Shown in pieces: positions 50,894 to 58,582 of a DNA stretch of 64,000 nucleotides. How positions within the stretch are numbered: position 1 is the stretch's first letter; each line of letters begins with the position of its first letter. The stretch lies in contig NZ_FNGF01000005.1 of NCBI RefSeq assembly GCF_900102815.1, positions 372,001 through 436,000 on the forward strand, given 5' to 3'. The notes under the pieces were generated by a model. It did not search any database, was not told where the DNA came from, and worked only from the letters and a program-made list of their open reading frames with translations. Position numbers and translations under genes: made by a program. The stretch is from Glycomyces sambucus. GTDB lineage: Bacteria; Actinomycetota; Actinomycetes; Mycobacteriales; Micromonosporaceae.

Positions 50894-52012
50894 ATGAGTC
50901 TCAAGACGTTCCGCACTCCGCTCGCCGCATCGGCGGTGCTCGCCGCCGTCCTCACAGGAGGTCCCGCGCTCGCGCAGGAGGAGGCCGAGCCGATCACCGG
51001 CGACCCCACCGCCGAGCCGGGCCTGGAGCTGCGCGGCCGCCTCGACGGGGAGCGGTTCGACGTGTGGGCCAACCTCCTCGGGCTCACGCCGCACGGCTCC
51101 GAGGAGACGTACACGGTCTACTGCATCGACATCAGGACCCCGCTCGACACCGAGAGCCCCTACGCCGAGGGCGACTGGGAGGAGTCGGGGGTCGCGAACC
51201 TCGAGTCGGTGCGCTGGGTGCTGTTCAACGGCTTCCCGAACGTCGGCGCCGAGGACCTGATCGAGGCGTCGGGCGGCGAGGTGAACCCGGACTGGAGCGA
51301 CGACGAGCTCGCCGAGGTCGCCTACGCGGGCACGCAGGCCGCGGTCTGGCACTTCACCGACGACTGGGAGCTGTTGGCCGACAACCCGGTCAAGGGCGGC
51401 AACGACGGCGAGGACGAGGCGGTCCTGGCCGTCTACGAGCACCTGACCGAGGACACCGGGCGCGTCCCGGACCCGTCGGAGTACATCGTGGACCTCGAAG
51501 GCGAGGAGGACGCGGGGTACGAGGACGGCCGGTTCGGCCCGTACACGGTCCGCTCCAACGCCGGGCCCGTGACCCTCGAAGCCGAGGGCGGGCGCCTGGA
51601 GAAGGCGAACGGCGACGCCGTGGAGTCCCTTGAGGACGGCGAGGAGTTCTGGATCGTCCTGGAGGAGGCGAGCAGCGAGATCACGGTGACCGGCACGGCC
51701 GCGTACGACCTCCCGGTCGGGCGGGTCTTCCTGGCCACCACCGAGGCGTCCCTGTCCGGCGACGCGGCCAACCGGGTGGTCTCGGGCGAGTCCCAGAAGC
51801 TCATCCTCGCCGAGCCGCGCGAGGGCGAGGTCCCCGCCGAGTGGCGGTTCGCCCTCGACGCCCCCACCGACCGGCCCTCGGAGTCCGGCCCCGCGCCGCA
51901 GCTCCCGAAGACCGGCACCAGCCTCACCGTCGCGTTCGCGGCCGGCCTGGCGCTGCTCATCGGCGGCCTCACGGCCGCGGTGTTCGCCAAGCGCCGCAGC
52001 ACGACGCACTAG
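50894..52012 (+). CDS. LPXTG cell-wall protein with thioester (TQXA) domain, copy 1
   Basis: A 372-residue surface protein. AGGAGGA lies 10 nt before the ATG, with a Sec signal (about 1-28, ending ALAQE). The thioester domain (about 45-190) shows the Cys of TVYCIDIR and the Gln of GTQAAVWHF, which in this family form an internal Cys-Gln thioester able to bond covalently to a partner. A second beta domain follows. The C-terminus has LPKTG, a hydrophobic helix and KRR, a sortase signal. It sits next to a paralog (52401-53504). No sortase gene is in the window. Confidence 0.9.
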   Translation: MSLKTFRTPLAASAVLAAVLTGGPALAQEEAEPITGDPTAEPGLELRGRLDGERFDVWANLLGLTPHGSEETYTVYCIDIRTPLDTESPYAEGDWEESGVANLESVRWVLFNGFPNVGAEDLIEASGGEVNPDWSDDELAEVAYAGTQAAVWHFTDDWELLADNPVKGGNDGEDEAVLAVYEHLTEDTGRVPDPSEYIVDLEGEEDAGYEDGRFGPYTVRSNAGPVTLEAEGGRLEKANGDAVESLEDGEEFWIVLEEASSEITVTGTAAYDLPVGRVFLATTEASLSGDAANRVVSGESQKLILAEPREGEVPAEWRFALDAPTDRPSESGPAPQLPKTGTSLTVAFAAGLALLIGGLTAAVFAKRRSTTH

Positions 52013-52400
52013 ACCGCACGGATGCGGGCGGGCTGCGGCCCGCCCGCTGCCGCAGGAGCGTTCCGGACCGATTCCACCGGTCCGGGCCCGGGCGCGCTCC
52101 GCGGCTCTACTCTCGGCCCGGCGCATGGTGCGGCCGGAACCGGGGCAAGCGATCCGCCCCGGTTCCGGCCACTCGCGTCACTCCAGTGCCGCCCTGTCAC
52201 CGCCTCCATCGCACCGTACGAGTCGATACCGAATCGTTATAGTGGCGCGCCTCTCGCAGGTCGCGCCGCTTTCGTTGCCCCGCAACCGGTCCCCAGTTCA
52301 CGGATGCGGAGCCGCCTCGTGCAACCTGCGGGCGGCCGCTAACGTGTCGGAGGAAGATTCAACGCGTCAATCCCTCGGAAAAGCAAAGGGACTTCAACGA
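52013..52400 (+). other. Gap between the two thioester proteins, with terminator and promoter
   Basis: A 388-bp stretch with no gene. A GC hairpin follows copy 1 (52024-52047). A TATAGT -10 lies at 52238-52243, without a good -35, giving a leader of about 150 nt for copy 2. Confidence 0.5.
52024..52047 (+). terminator. Hairpin after thioester protein 1
   Basis: A 10-bp stem GCGGGCGGGC/GCCCGCCCGC with a TGCG loop and no T-run. Confidence 0.6.
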
Positions 52401-53504
52401 ATGATGAGCAAAGCCCTGAAAGGGACGGTCGCCGCTGCGGCGGGCGTCATGCTCGGACTCAGCGGCGTCGCCGCGGCCCAAGCGCAGGACGAGGAACCCA
52501 CCCCGTCGGGTGCCTCCGGGACCGTCGTGCAGGAGCCGGGCATCCGCCTCAACGGCGACACCCAGGACCCGACGGCCGTCATGCTCGGCCTCGACCTCGG
52601 TGACGGCGAGACCCGCACGGTCTACTGCATCCAGATCACGGTCGGCCTCGAAGAGAGCCTGATCCACGAGGAGCGCCCCTGGGAGGACATCCCGGTCGAG
52701 GACCTCCCGCTCGTGCTCGGCGTCCTCCTGAACGGCTACAACGGCACCAACGCCGCCGAGCTCCTCGACGCCGCGGGCGTCGGGGGCGAGACGATCGACC
52801 CGTTCACCGCCGAGCAGGTCGCCTACGCCGGCACCCAGGCCGCCATCTGGGAGCTCACCGACGGCTGGGCCATCACCCAGAGCGACCCGACCGAAGGCGA
52901 AGACGGCGTCGACACCGCGGTCCTCGCGGTCCACGACTACCTGATCGCCAACTCCGAGCCGGTCGAGGAGCCCGACTTCGAGCCCTACTTCGAGGTCGAC
53001 GACGCCGACGCGGTCACCGACGGCGCCAAGGTCGGCCCGTTCACCGTCGCCACGAACTTCGACTCGCTCACCTTCGCCCAGCCCGAAGGCGCCACCGTCG
53101 TCGACGAGAACGGCGACGCGGTCGACTCCTTCACCGACGGCCAGACCTTCTACGTCGAGTTCGACGAGGCGGCCACCGGCAGCGTGAAGCTCGTGACCGA
53201 CACGATCACCTGGACCACCCCGGCCGGCCGCACCTTCGTGCCGGTCGACGCCGAGGGCGCCGACGTCGAGGGCCAGCGCCTCATCCTCGCCGAGGAGCAC
53301 ACCTCCGACTACGCCGCCGAGCTCGAGTTCGAGATCGTCGTCGAAGAGGTCCCCTCGGAGTCGCCCAAGCCGCAGCTGCCCGTCACCGGCTCCAGCCTGA
53401 CCTACGTCGCCTCCATCGGCGGCGCGGTCCTGGTCGCCGGCGTCGTCGCGATGGTGCTCATGCGCCGCCGCGCCGCCCGCGCCGACTGGGGCTCGGACGC
53501 CTAG
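52401..53504 (+). CDS. LPXTG cell-wall protein with thioester (TQXA) domain, copy 2
   Basis: A 367-residue paralog of copy 1. AAAGGGA lies about 9 nt before the ATG, with a Sec signal ending AQAQD. The thioester Cys is in TVYCIQIT and the Gln in GTQAAIWEL. The second domain has acidic repeats (DFEPYFEVDDADAV). The sorting signal is LPVTG, then a hydrophobic helix and MRRRAARAD. Both copies would be linked to peptidoglycan by a sortase and could anchor the cell to surfaces or to each other. Confidence 0.9.
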   Translation: MMSKALKGTVAAAAGVMLGLSGVAAAQAQDEEPTPSGASGTVVQEPGIRLNGDTQDPTAVMLGLDLGDGETRTVYCIQITVGLEESLIHEERPWEDIPVEDLPLVLGVLLNGYNGTNAAELLDAAGVGGETIDPFTAEQVAYAGTQAAIWELTDGWAITQSDPTEGEDGVDTAVLAVHDYLIANSEPVEEPDFEPYFEVDDADAVTDGAKVGPFTVATNFDSLTFAQPEGATVVDENGDAVDSFTDGQTFYVEFDEAATGSVKLVTDTITWTTPAGRTFVPVDAEGADVEGQRLILAEEHTSDYAAELEFEIVVEEVPSESPKPQLPVTGSSLTYVASIGGAVLVAGVVAMVLMRRRAARADWGSDA

Positions 53505-53562
53505 ACACCAGGCGAGCCCCGCTGATTCTCGGCTCGCAAGCGTCGCCGAGCGTGCGACGACG

Positions 53563-53599
53563 GCCACACGCCCGCTGGTTCCACCGGCGGGCGTGTGGC
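53563..53599 (+). promoter_or_regulatory. Inverted repeat overlapping the attenuator promoter
   Basis: A 13-bp perfect inverted repeat GCCACACGCCCGC / GCGGGCGTGTGGC flanks 11 nt and touches the CATACT -10 box (53599-53604). It is either the terminator of the upstream gene or a repressor operator. Confidence 0.5.
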
Positions 53600-53610
53600 A
53601 TACTTGCGGC

Positions 53611-53676
53611 GTGACTCAGAGCGCGCGATTTTACTTCTACGGCCGGACCCGTCCGCGCCGTAGGTCGTCGCGCTGA
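53611..53676 (+). CDS. Phe/Tyr leader peptide of the chorismate mutase attenuator
   Basis: A 21-residue frame from GTG to TGA: MTQSARFYFYGRTRPRRRSSR. Four aromatic codons in a row (TTT TAC TTC TAC) lie near its start. CATACT lies 6 nt upstream, so the peptide is probably translated leaderless. It is followed 12 nt later by a strong terminator and then by chorismate mutase. This is the layout of classical amino-acid attenuation: scarcity of charged tRNA-Phe or tRNA-Tyr would stall the ribosome and let transcription continue. Confidence 0.75.
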   Translation: MTQSARFYFYGRTRPRRRSSR

Positions 53677-53688
53677 ACACAGACCTGC

Positions 53689-53724
53689 AGGCCCCGGGCG
53701 GAACAACCGCCCGGGGCCTTTTTT
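53689..53724 (+). terminator. Attenuator terminator before chorismate mutase
   Basis: A 13-bp stem AGGCCCCGGGCGG/CCGCCCGGGGCCT with an AACAA loop followed by a run of T residues (TTTTTT counting the stem end). It is the strongest intrinsic terminator in the window, and lies in the leader, not at a gene end. Confidence 0.88.
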
Positions 53725-53813
53725 CACGCCTGGGCAGATCCATGGCTCGCAAGCGTCGCCAAGAGCGGCCGACCGCCCGGACCGGAACCGAAACCGCTCG
53801 CAAGGAGACCCTG

Positions 53814-54077
53814 ATGACCACCAAGACCGAAGTGACCACCGACGAGCTCGACGCCCTGCGCAGCGAGATCAACGGCCTCGACGACGAGCTGATCCGCATC
53901 TGGCAGCGCCGCGCGGCCGTCTCCAAGCGCATCGGCGAGATCCGCATGGCCAACGGCGGCACCCGCCTGGTCCTGGACCGCGAGCGGGCGATCCTGGAGA
54001 AGTACCGCGCCGCCCTCGGCGAGGACGGCGTCCAGATCGCGATGCTGGTGCTGCGGGCGGGCCGCGGACCCCTCTAG
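53814..54077 (+). CDS. Chorismate mutase (AroQ class, short form)
   Basis: An 87-residue AroQ-type chorismate mutase converting chorismate to prephenate for Phe and Tyr synthesis. AAGGAG lies 6 nt before the ATG at 53814; an in-frame ATG at 53742 would add 24 basic residues but has no ribosome site. LDALRSEINGLDDELIRIWQRR, KRIGEIRMANGGTRLVLDRER and the end VLRAGRGPL match the actinobacterial short form. Control by aromatic amino acids through the upstream leader fits the enzyme. Confidence 0.9.
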   Translation: MTTKTEVTTDELDALRSEINGLDDELIRIWQRRAAVSKRIGEIRMANGGTRLVLDRERAILEKYRAALGEDGVQIAMLVLRAGRGPL

Positions 54078-54141
54078 ACCGCTCGGAAGAGTGACCGCCG
54101 CGCCGTGGAGTGTCGTACCCGGCGCGGCATAATTGACGGCG

Positions 54142-56367
54142 ATGAACGACCTTCTGACCGGCCTCAACGAACCGCAGCGCCAAGCCGTCGAGCACGCCGG
54201 ATCGCCGCTGCTCATCGTGGCGGGAGCGGGCTCGGGCAAGACCCGCGTCCTCACCCACCGCATCGCGTACCTCCTGGGCGAGCGCGGCGCGCATCCCGGC
54301 GAGATCCTCGCGATCACCTTCACGAACAAGGCCGCCGCGGAGATGCGCGAGCGCGTTGACGAGCTCATCGGCCCGCGCTCGCGGGCCATGTGGGTCCTCA
54401 CGTTCCACTCCGCGTGCCTGCGCATCCTGCGCCGCGAGGCCCACCGGCTCGGCTGGAAGCCGTCCTTCACGATCTACGACACCGACGACGCCCGCCGGCT
54501 GCTCACCCAGATCGTCAAGGACCTCGGCCTCGACTCCAAGAAGCACTCCCCGCGCTGGCTCGCCGCCGAGATCTCCCGGCTCAAGAACGAGCTCATCGGC
54601 CCCGACCAGGCCGCCTCGGCCGCCGACGACGCCCGCGCCAAGCTCGTCGCCGAGGTGTACGCGCAGTACGACGAGCGCCTGCGCCTGGCCCAGGCCGTCG
54701 ACTTCGACGACATCATCGGGTCCACGGTGCACCTGTTCCGGGCGTTCCCGGAGGTCGCCAGGTCCTACCGGCTGCGGTTCCGCCACGTCATGGTCGACGA
54801 GTACCAGGACACCAACCACGCCCAGTACACGCTCGTGCGCGAGCTGGTCGGCACCGGCGACGACCGGTCCGAGCTGTGCGTGGTCGGCGACGCCGACCAG
54901 TCGATCTACGCGTTCCGCGGCGCCACGATCCGCAACATCATCGAGTTCGAGCGGGACTTCCCCGACGCCAAGACGATCCTGCTGGAGCAGAACTACCGCT
55001 CCACGCAGACGATCCTCGACGCCGCCAACGGGGTCATCCGCAACAACACCGAGCGCGGGCGCGAGAAGCGGCTGTGGAGCGACGAGGGCCCCGGCTCCTC
55101 GATCCTCGGGCACACCGGGGACAACGAGCACGACGAGGCCGCGTGGGTCGCCGGCCGCATCGACGAGCTGGTCGACGCCGGCGACACGAGCTTCGGCGAC
55201 ACCGCGATCTTCTACCGCACCAACGCGCAGTCGCGCGCGTTCGAAGAGGTCTTCGTGCGCCGCGGCATCCCGTACAAGGTCGTCGGCGGGGTCCGGTTCT
55301 ACGAGCGCAAGGAGGTCCGCGACATGCTCGCGTACCTCAAGCTCACCGCGAACCCCGACGACACGGTCTCGGCGATGCGGGTGGTGAACACGCCCAAGCG
55401 CGGCGTCGGCGACCGCGCCGTGGCCGAGGTCGAGGCGCTCGCGGCCCGGCTGAAGGTGTCGTTCCCCGAGGCGCTGCACCGCGCCGACGAGGCCGCCGGG
55501 ATCTCCGGCCGGGCCCGGCCCGGGATCCGGCGGTTCTGCGAGATCATCGACACCGCCACCGAACTCGCGCGGACCGCGCCGCCCGAGGAGGTCCTCGACA
55601 AGCTCATCACCGACACCGGGTACCTCGACGGGCTGGAGCAGTCCAAGGACCCGCAGGACGAGGGCCGCATCGAGAACCTCCAGGAGCTCGTGGCGGTCGC
55701 GCACGAGTTCACCGAGCAGGTCGTGCGCGGCACCGTCGACGAGGACGAGGCGGACCTGACCGCGGACGTGCCCTCGTTCCTGGAGCACGTCGCGCTCGTC
55801 TCCGACGCCGACTCGATCCCCGACCCCGAGTCCCAGGAGGGTGGGGTCGTCACCCTCATGACCCTCCACACCGCGAAGGGCCTGGAGTTCGACACCGTGT
55901 TCCTCACCGGTCTCGACGACGGGCTGTTCCCGCACGAGCGGTCCATGAGCAAGCCGGGGGACCTGGAGGAGGAGCGGCGGCTCGCGTACGTGGGGCTGAC
56001 CCGCGCGCGCAAGCACCTGCACCTGACGCGGGCCGGGACGCGGAACATCTTCGGGCAGCCGGAGTACTACGCCGCCAGCCGGTTCCTCGCCGAGATCCCC
56101 GGGGACCTCATCGAGTGGACGGAGTCGGCGCCGCCGCCGCGGGTGGTCAAGTCGAAGGCGCCCTCGTTCGGCCAGCCGATCGTCATGCGCGCCTCCGGCG
56201 ACGTCCCCATGCTCGACGTGGGGGACCGGGTCACGCACGACAAGTACGGGCTCGGACGGGTCGTGGAGCTCAAGGGCTCGGGCCCGCGGGCCCAGGCGCG
56301 CATCGACTTCGGCGACGGCGAGCCCAAATGGGTGATCCTGCGCCTGGCGCCGGTGACGAAGCTCTAG
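54142..56367 (+). CDS. pcrA: ATP-dependent DNA helicase PcrA/UvrD
   Basis: A 741-residue superfamily 1A helicase for repair and removal of RecA. Motif I GAGSGKT (about residue 28), II VDEYQDTN, III DQSIYAFRGA, IV QNYRST, V TLHTAKGLEFDTVFLTGL and VI EERRLAYVGLTRAR are all intact. The C-terminal Tudor-like RNA polymerase-binding domain (DRVTHDKYGLGRVVELKG) is present. CATAAT (54128-54133) lies 8 nt before the ATG and no Shine-Dalgarno is seen, so it is probably leaderless. Confidence 0.95.
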   Translation: MNDLLTGLNEPQRQAVEHAGSPLLIVAGAGSGKTRVLTHRIAYLLGERGAHPGEILAITFTNKAAAEMRERVDELIGPRSRAMWVLTFHSACLRILRREAHRLGWKPSFTIYDTDDARRLLTQIVKDLGLDSKKHSPRWLAAEISRLKNELIGPDQAASAADDARAKLVAEVYAQYDERLRLAQAVDFDDIIGSTVHLFRAFPEVARSYRLRFRHVMVDEYQDTNHAQYTLVRELVGTGDDRSELCVVGDADQSIYAFRGATIRNIIEFERDFPDAKTILLEQNYRSTQTILDAANGVIRNNTERGREKRLWSDEGPGSSILGHTGDNEHDEAAWVAGRIDELVDAGDTSFGDTAIFYRTNAQSRAFEEVFVRRGIPYKVVGGVRFYERKEVRDMLAYLKLTANPDDTVSAMRVVNTPKRGVGDRAVAEVEALAARLKVSFPEALHRADEAAGISGRARPGIRRFCEIIDTATELARTAPPEEVLDKLITDTGYLDGLEQSKDPQDEGRIENLQELVAVAHEFTEQVVRGTVDEDEADLTADVPSFLEHVALVSDADSIPDPESQEGGVVTLMTLHTAKGLEFDTVFLTGLDDGLFPHERSMSKPGDLEEERRLAYVGLTRARKHLHLTRAGTRNIFGQPEYYAASRFLAEIPGDLIEWTESAPPPRVVKSKAPSFGQPIVMRASGDVPMLDVGDRVTHDKYGLGRVVELKGSGPRAQARIDFGDGEPKWVILRLAPVTKL

Positions 56368-56375
56368 CGGCGGTC

Positions 56376-57164
56376 CTAGCGCAGGTCCAGGCCGGCGCCG
56401 GACAGGTAGTCCAGGGGCTCGACCGGCCGCCCGTCCACGTGCACTTCGAAGTGGACGTGGGAGCCGAACGAGAAACCGGTGTTCCCGGCGTCGGCGATGT
56501 GGGTGCCCGAGTCGACCCAGTCGCCCGGGCTCACGCTCACGGCCGAGTTGTGGGCGTAGTAGGTCTCGACGCCGTCGCCGTGGTCGATGATGACGAGGTT
56601 CCCGAACCCCGACTCCCAGCCCGCGTGCTTCACGGTGCCCGGGTAGGCGGCGTAGACGGGGTCGCCGGTCTCGGCGTCGAAGTCGACCCCGTTGTGGTTG
56701 CGGCCCCAGCGCTGCCCGAACAGCGACGTGATGGTGATCTCGTCGAGCATGGGCTTCCACTTGATCTGGGCGTCCTGGCCCGTCACCGGCGTGGTGCGTT
56801 CGGGGGGCGCGGCCGCGTCGGCGGCGGCGGCGGCCGGGGACGCGGCGGCGCCCTCGTCCGCGGCGTCGGCGCCGGGCGCGGTGCCCTCGGGGACGCTCGC
56901 CTCGGCGGCGAGGGCGGCGATGTCGTCCACCGCCCGCGACGGCGCGGGCTCGTCGCCCGACGGCATACCGGCCGCGGTCGCCATCGCGACGACCGAGGCA
57001 CCGGCGACGGCCGAGCCGACGACGGCGGTGTAGCGGCGCTGGGTCCCCGCCAGGAGCGGGGAGAGTTCTGCGGCCCACGAGGCGCGGTGCTGGCCCCTCG
57101 TGCGGTGCGGCCGGGCGGCGTGACGCCTCATGGAAGCGGCGGCTACCGGTCCGGTGTCGGACAA
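56376..57164 (-). CDS. Membrane-anchored M23 (LytM-like) peptidase
   Basis: A 262-residue protein. The TTG at 57164 is chosen because GGAGG (57174-57170) lies 5 nt upstream; an ATG at 57131 has no such site. A basic N-terminus (MRRHAARPHRTRGQHR) and one membrane helix (about residues 48-68) are followed by an Ala/Pro-rich linker. The peptidase domain at about 155-260 has the zinc motifs HNGVDFD and HVHFE. It would cut peptidoglycan cross-links outside the cell. It lies in the same frame as the heme oxygenase upstream, with no stop codon between. Confidence 0.8.
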   Translation of the reverse strand: MSDTGPVAAASMRRHAARPHRTRGQHRASWAAELSPLLAGTQRRYTAVVGSAVAGASVVAMATAAGMPSGDEPAPSRAVDDIAALAAEASVPEGTAPGADAADEGAAASPAAAAADAAAPPERTTPVTGQDAQIKWKPMLDEITITSLFGQRWGRNHNGVDFDAETGDPVYAAYPGTVKHAGWESGFGNLVIIDHGDGVETYYAHNSAVSVSPGDWVDSGTHIADAGNTGFSFGSHVHFEVHVDGRPVEPLDYLSGAGLDLR

Positions 57165-58307
57165 CGCATCCTCCGGGTCGAGGTCTGACTCATCGGACGG
57201 GGCGGCGGGCCGCGGACTGGCGCGGGCTCCGGGGGGCCGTCCGTGAGCTTGGCAACCGGCCCACGGTAGCGCCGCGGACGCCGGGCGGGGGAGATTCGTC
57301 ACCGCCCGGCGTGTCGCGACAATCAGGACATTGCGGAACGGTAAGGGTCGGGCCCCCAGCAGTTCCCTCGACTCGGTGAAGATCCGCACGATCTCGGGGC
57401 GGACCTCGGCGCGCTCGGTGAGCGGCCGGGCCCACTCGATCCGGACCGGGACCTCCTCGCCGCCGACGGCCGCCGCGAAGTCGGCGCCCTCGCCGTCGAA
57501 GCCGGTCATGCGGGCGCCGCTCGCCTCGCGCCGGCCGCCCGTGCCGCGGCAGATGACGAGCGTGTCGTCGGCGTGGTCGTGGTTCATGTGGTGGCAGATC
57601 GCGGCGATCACCTTGGGGTCGAACGGGTTCCGGTCGAGGTTCGCGCCCAGTTCGGCGAGGACCGCGCCGTTGTGGTCGTAGGCGAGGAGGATCTCCGCCA
57701 CCAGGGCGTCCTTGGCGTCCTCGTCCAGGTCCACTGCGTCCAGGCGCGCGCGGTACTCGTCCTTGAACGCCTTGGGGCTCTCGATCCCGGTGAAGACGTA
57801 GAAGGAGGCGCCCTCGTTCTCGAAGCCGTACGCGCGGCGGGCGGCCTTGCCGAACGCCTGGCCGCCGGAGAGGTCGCCGAGGTAGCGGGTGTAGGCGTGG
57901 GCGATGTAGCCGCCCGGGGTCGCGGACGCCTCCGTGACGCGGTCCACATAGGCGCGGGTGGATTCGAGCGGTGCGATCCCCGAGCGCCACTTGGGCCCCA
58001 TGAGGAACTCCAGATCGGATTCGAGGGAGGCGAGGCGCGCGAGTTCGGCGAAGACGAAGGGCCCGGCGACCGGGTCGGCGGCCAGCCGGTCGCCCGCGGA
58101 CTCGATCGCCGCGTAGACGAAGTACTGCTGCGCGTGCCAGCGGGTGTAATCCCCGGCGGAGAGGGAACCCTCGAAGAGGCGGTCGAACAGTCCCGGCCCG
58201 CGGTCGCCCTCCGATGCGGAAGCGGGGTCGAGCCCCTGGTGGCGCGCCCACGATGCCTCGCGGATCCGGGCCGAGAACGACATCGCGGAGGCGGTGTCAG
58301 CAGACAT
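56376..58307 (-). CDS. Heme oxygenase with DUF2470 domain; frame stays open into the M23 peptidase
   Basis: The ATG at 58307 has AAGGA 9 nt upstream. Residues about 10-215 are a biliverdin-producing heme oxygenase: proximal His in WARHQGL and distal helix YLGDLSGGQAFGKAARRAYGF. Residues about 230-315 are a DUF2470 domain (ICHHMNHDHADD). After RIFTESRELLG no stop occurs: the frame runs about 65 codons with poor codon usage (TTA, AAT, ATT, CTA, ACA) and then into the M23 peptidase, 643 residues in all. A separate ribosome site for the peptidase suggests two genes, so the real end of heme oxygenase is unclear. An iron box lies over its promoter. It frees iron from heme. Confidence 0.78.
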   Translation of the reverse strand: MSADTASAMSFSARIREASWARHQGLDPASASEGDRGPGLFDRLFEGSLSAGDYTRWHAQQYFVYAAIESAGDRLAADPVAGPFVFAELARLASLESDLEFLMGPKWRSGIAPLESTRAYVDRVTEASATPGGYIAHAYTRYLGDLSGGQAFGKAARRAYGFENEGASFYVFTGIESPKAFKDEYRARLDAVDLDEDAKDALVAEILLAYDHNGAVLAELGANLDRNPFDPKVIAAICHHMNHDHADDTLVICRGTGGRREASGARMTGFDGEGADFAAAVGGEEVPVRIEWARPLTERAEVRPEIVRIFTESRELLGARPLPFRNVLIVATRRAVTNLPRPASAALPWAGCQAHGRPPGARASPRPAAPSDESDLDPEDALSDTGPVAAASMRRHAARPHRTRGQHRASWAAELSPLLAGTQRRYTAVVGSAVAGASVVAMATAAGMPSGDEPAPSRAVDDIAALAAEASVPEGTAPGADAADEGAAASPAAAAADAAAPPERTTPVTGQDAQIKWKPMLDEITITSLFGQRWGRNHNGVDFDAETGDPVYAAYPGTVKHAGWESGFGNLVIIDHGDGVETYYAHNSAVSVSPGDWVDSGTHIADAGNTGFSFGSHVHFEVHVDGRPVEPLDYLSGAGLDLR

Positions 58308-58346
58308 GGGCGTCATTCCTTAGCGGGAGGTGATCGTCTTCGAGAG

Positions 58347-58365
58347 TAAGGCTAGCCTAACCTAT
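58347..58365 (-). promoter_or_regulatory. DtxR/IdeR iron box
   Basis: On the minus strand ATAGGTTAGGCTAGCCTTA matches the DtxR/IdeR consensus TWAGGTTAGSCTAACCTWA at 17 of 19 positions. It lies 40 bp upstream of the heme oxygenase start, so iron starvation should derepress that gene. Confidence 0.82.
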
Positions 58366-58582
58366 AGTCGCCTACCGTGTCATGGACTGCGAACGACGGA
58401 CCCGTCAGCGAGGCCGGTTCGGTCATCGGAGACAATGGCCACCGGCCCTACTCACACGTAGGGCTGAACCAGAAAGAGCACGAGAATCACGGTCGCAAGC
58501 CTTCCCTAGTGCGATCCGACTGTGGCACCATGGGCTCACTGGTCCCCTTGACTGAACGTACCCACCACTCACGGGAGGCCCT

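Noticed and set aside
53742..53813. Longer chorismate mutase starting at the ATG at 53742
   Set aside because: It begins only 18 bp after the terminator without a Shine-Dalgarno and adds 24 basic residues not typical of the family; ATG 53814 has AAGGAG at correct distance.
57165..57345. A c-di-AMP (ydaO-type) riboswitch before the M23 peptidase, suggested by peptidase neighbours in other actinobacteria and by a 10-bp CGCCGGGCGG hairpin
   Set aside because: I could not find the conserved internal elements of that riboswitch; the hairpin alone is not enough. A covariance-model search would decide.
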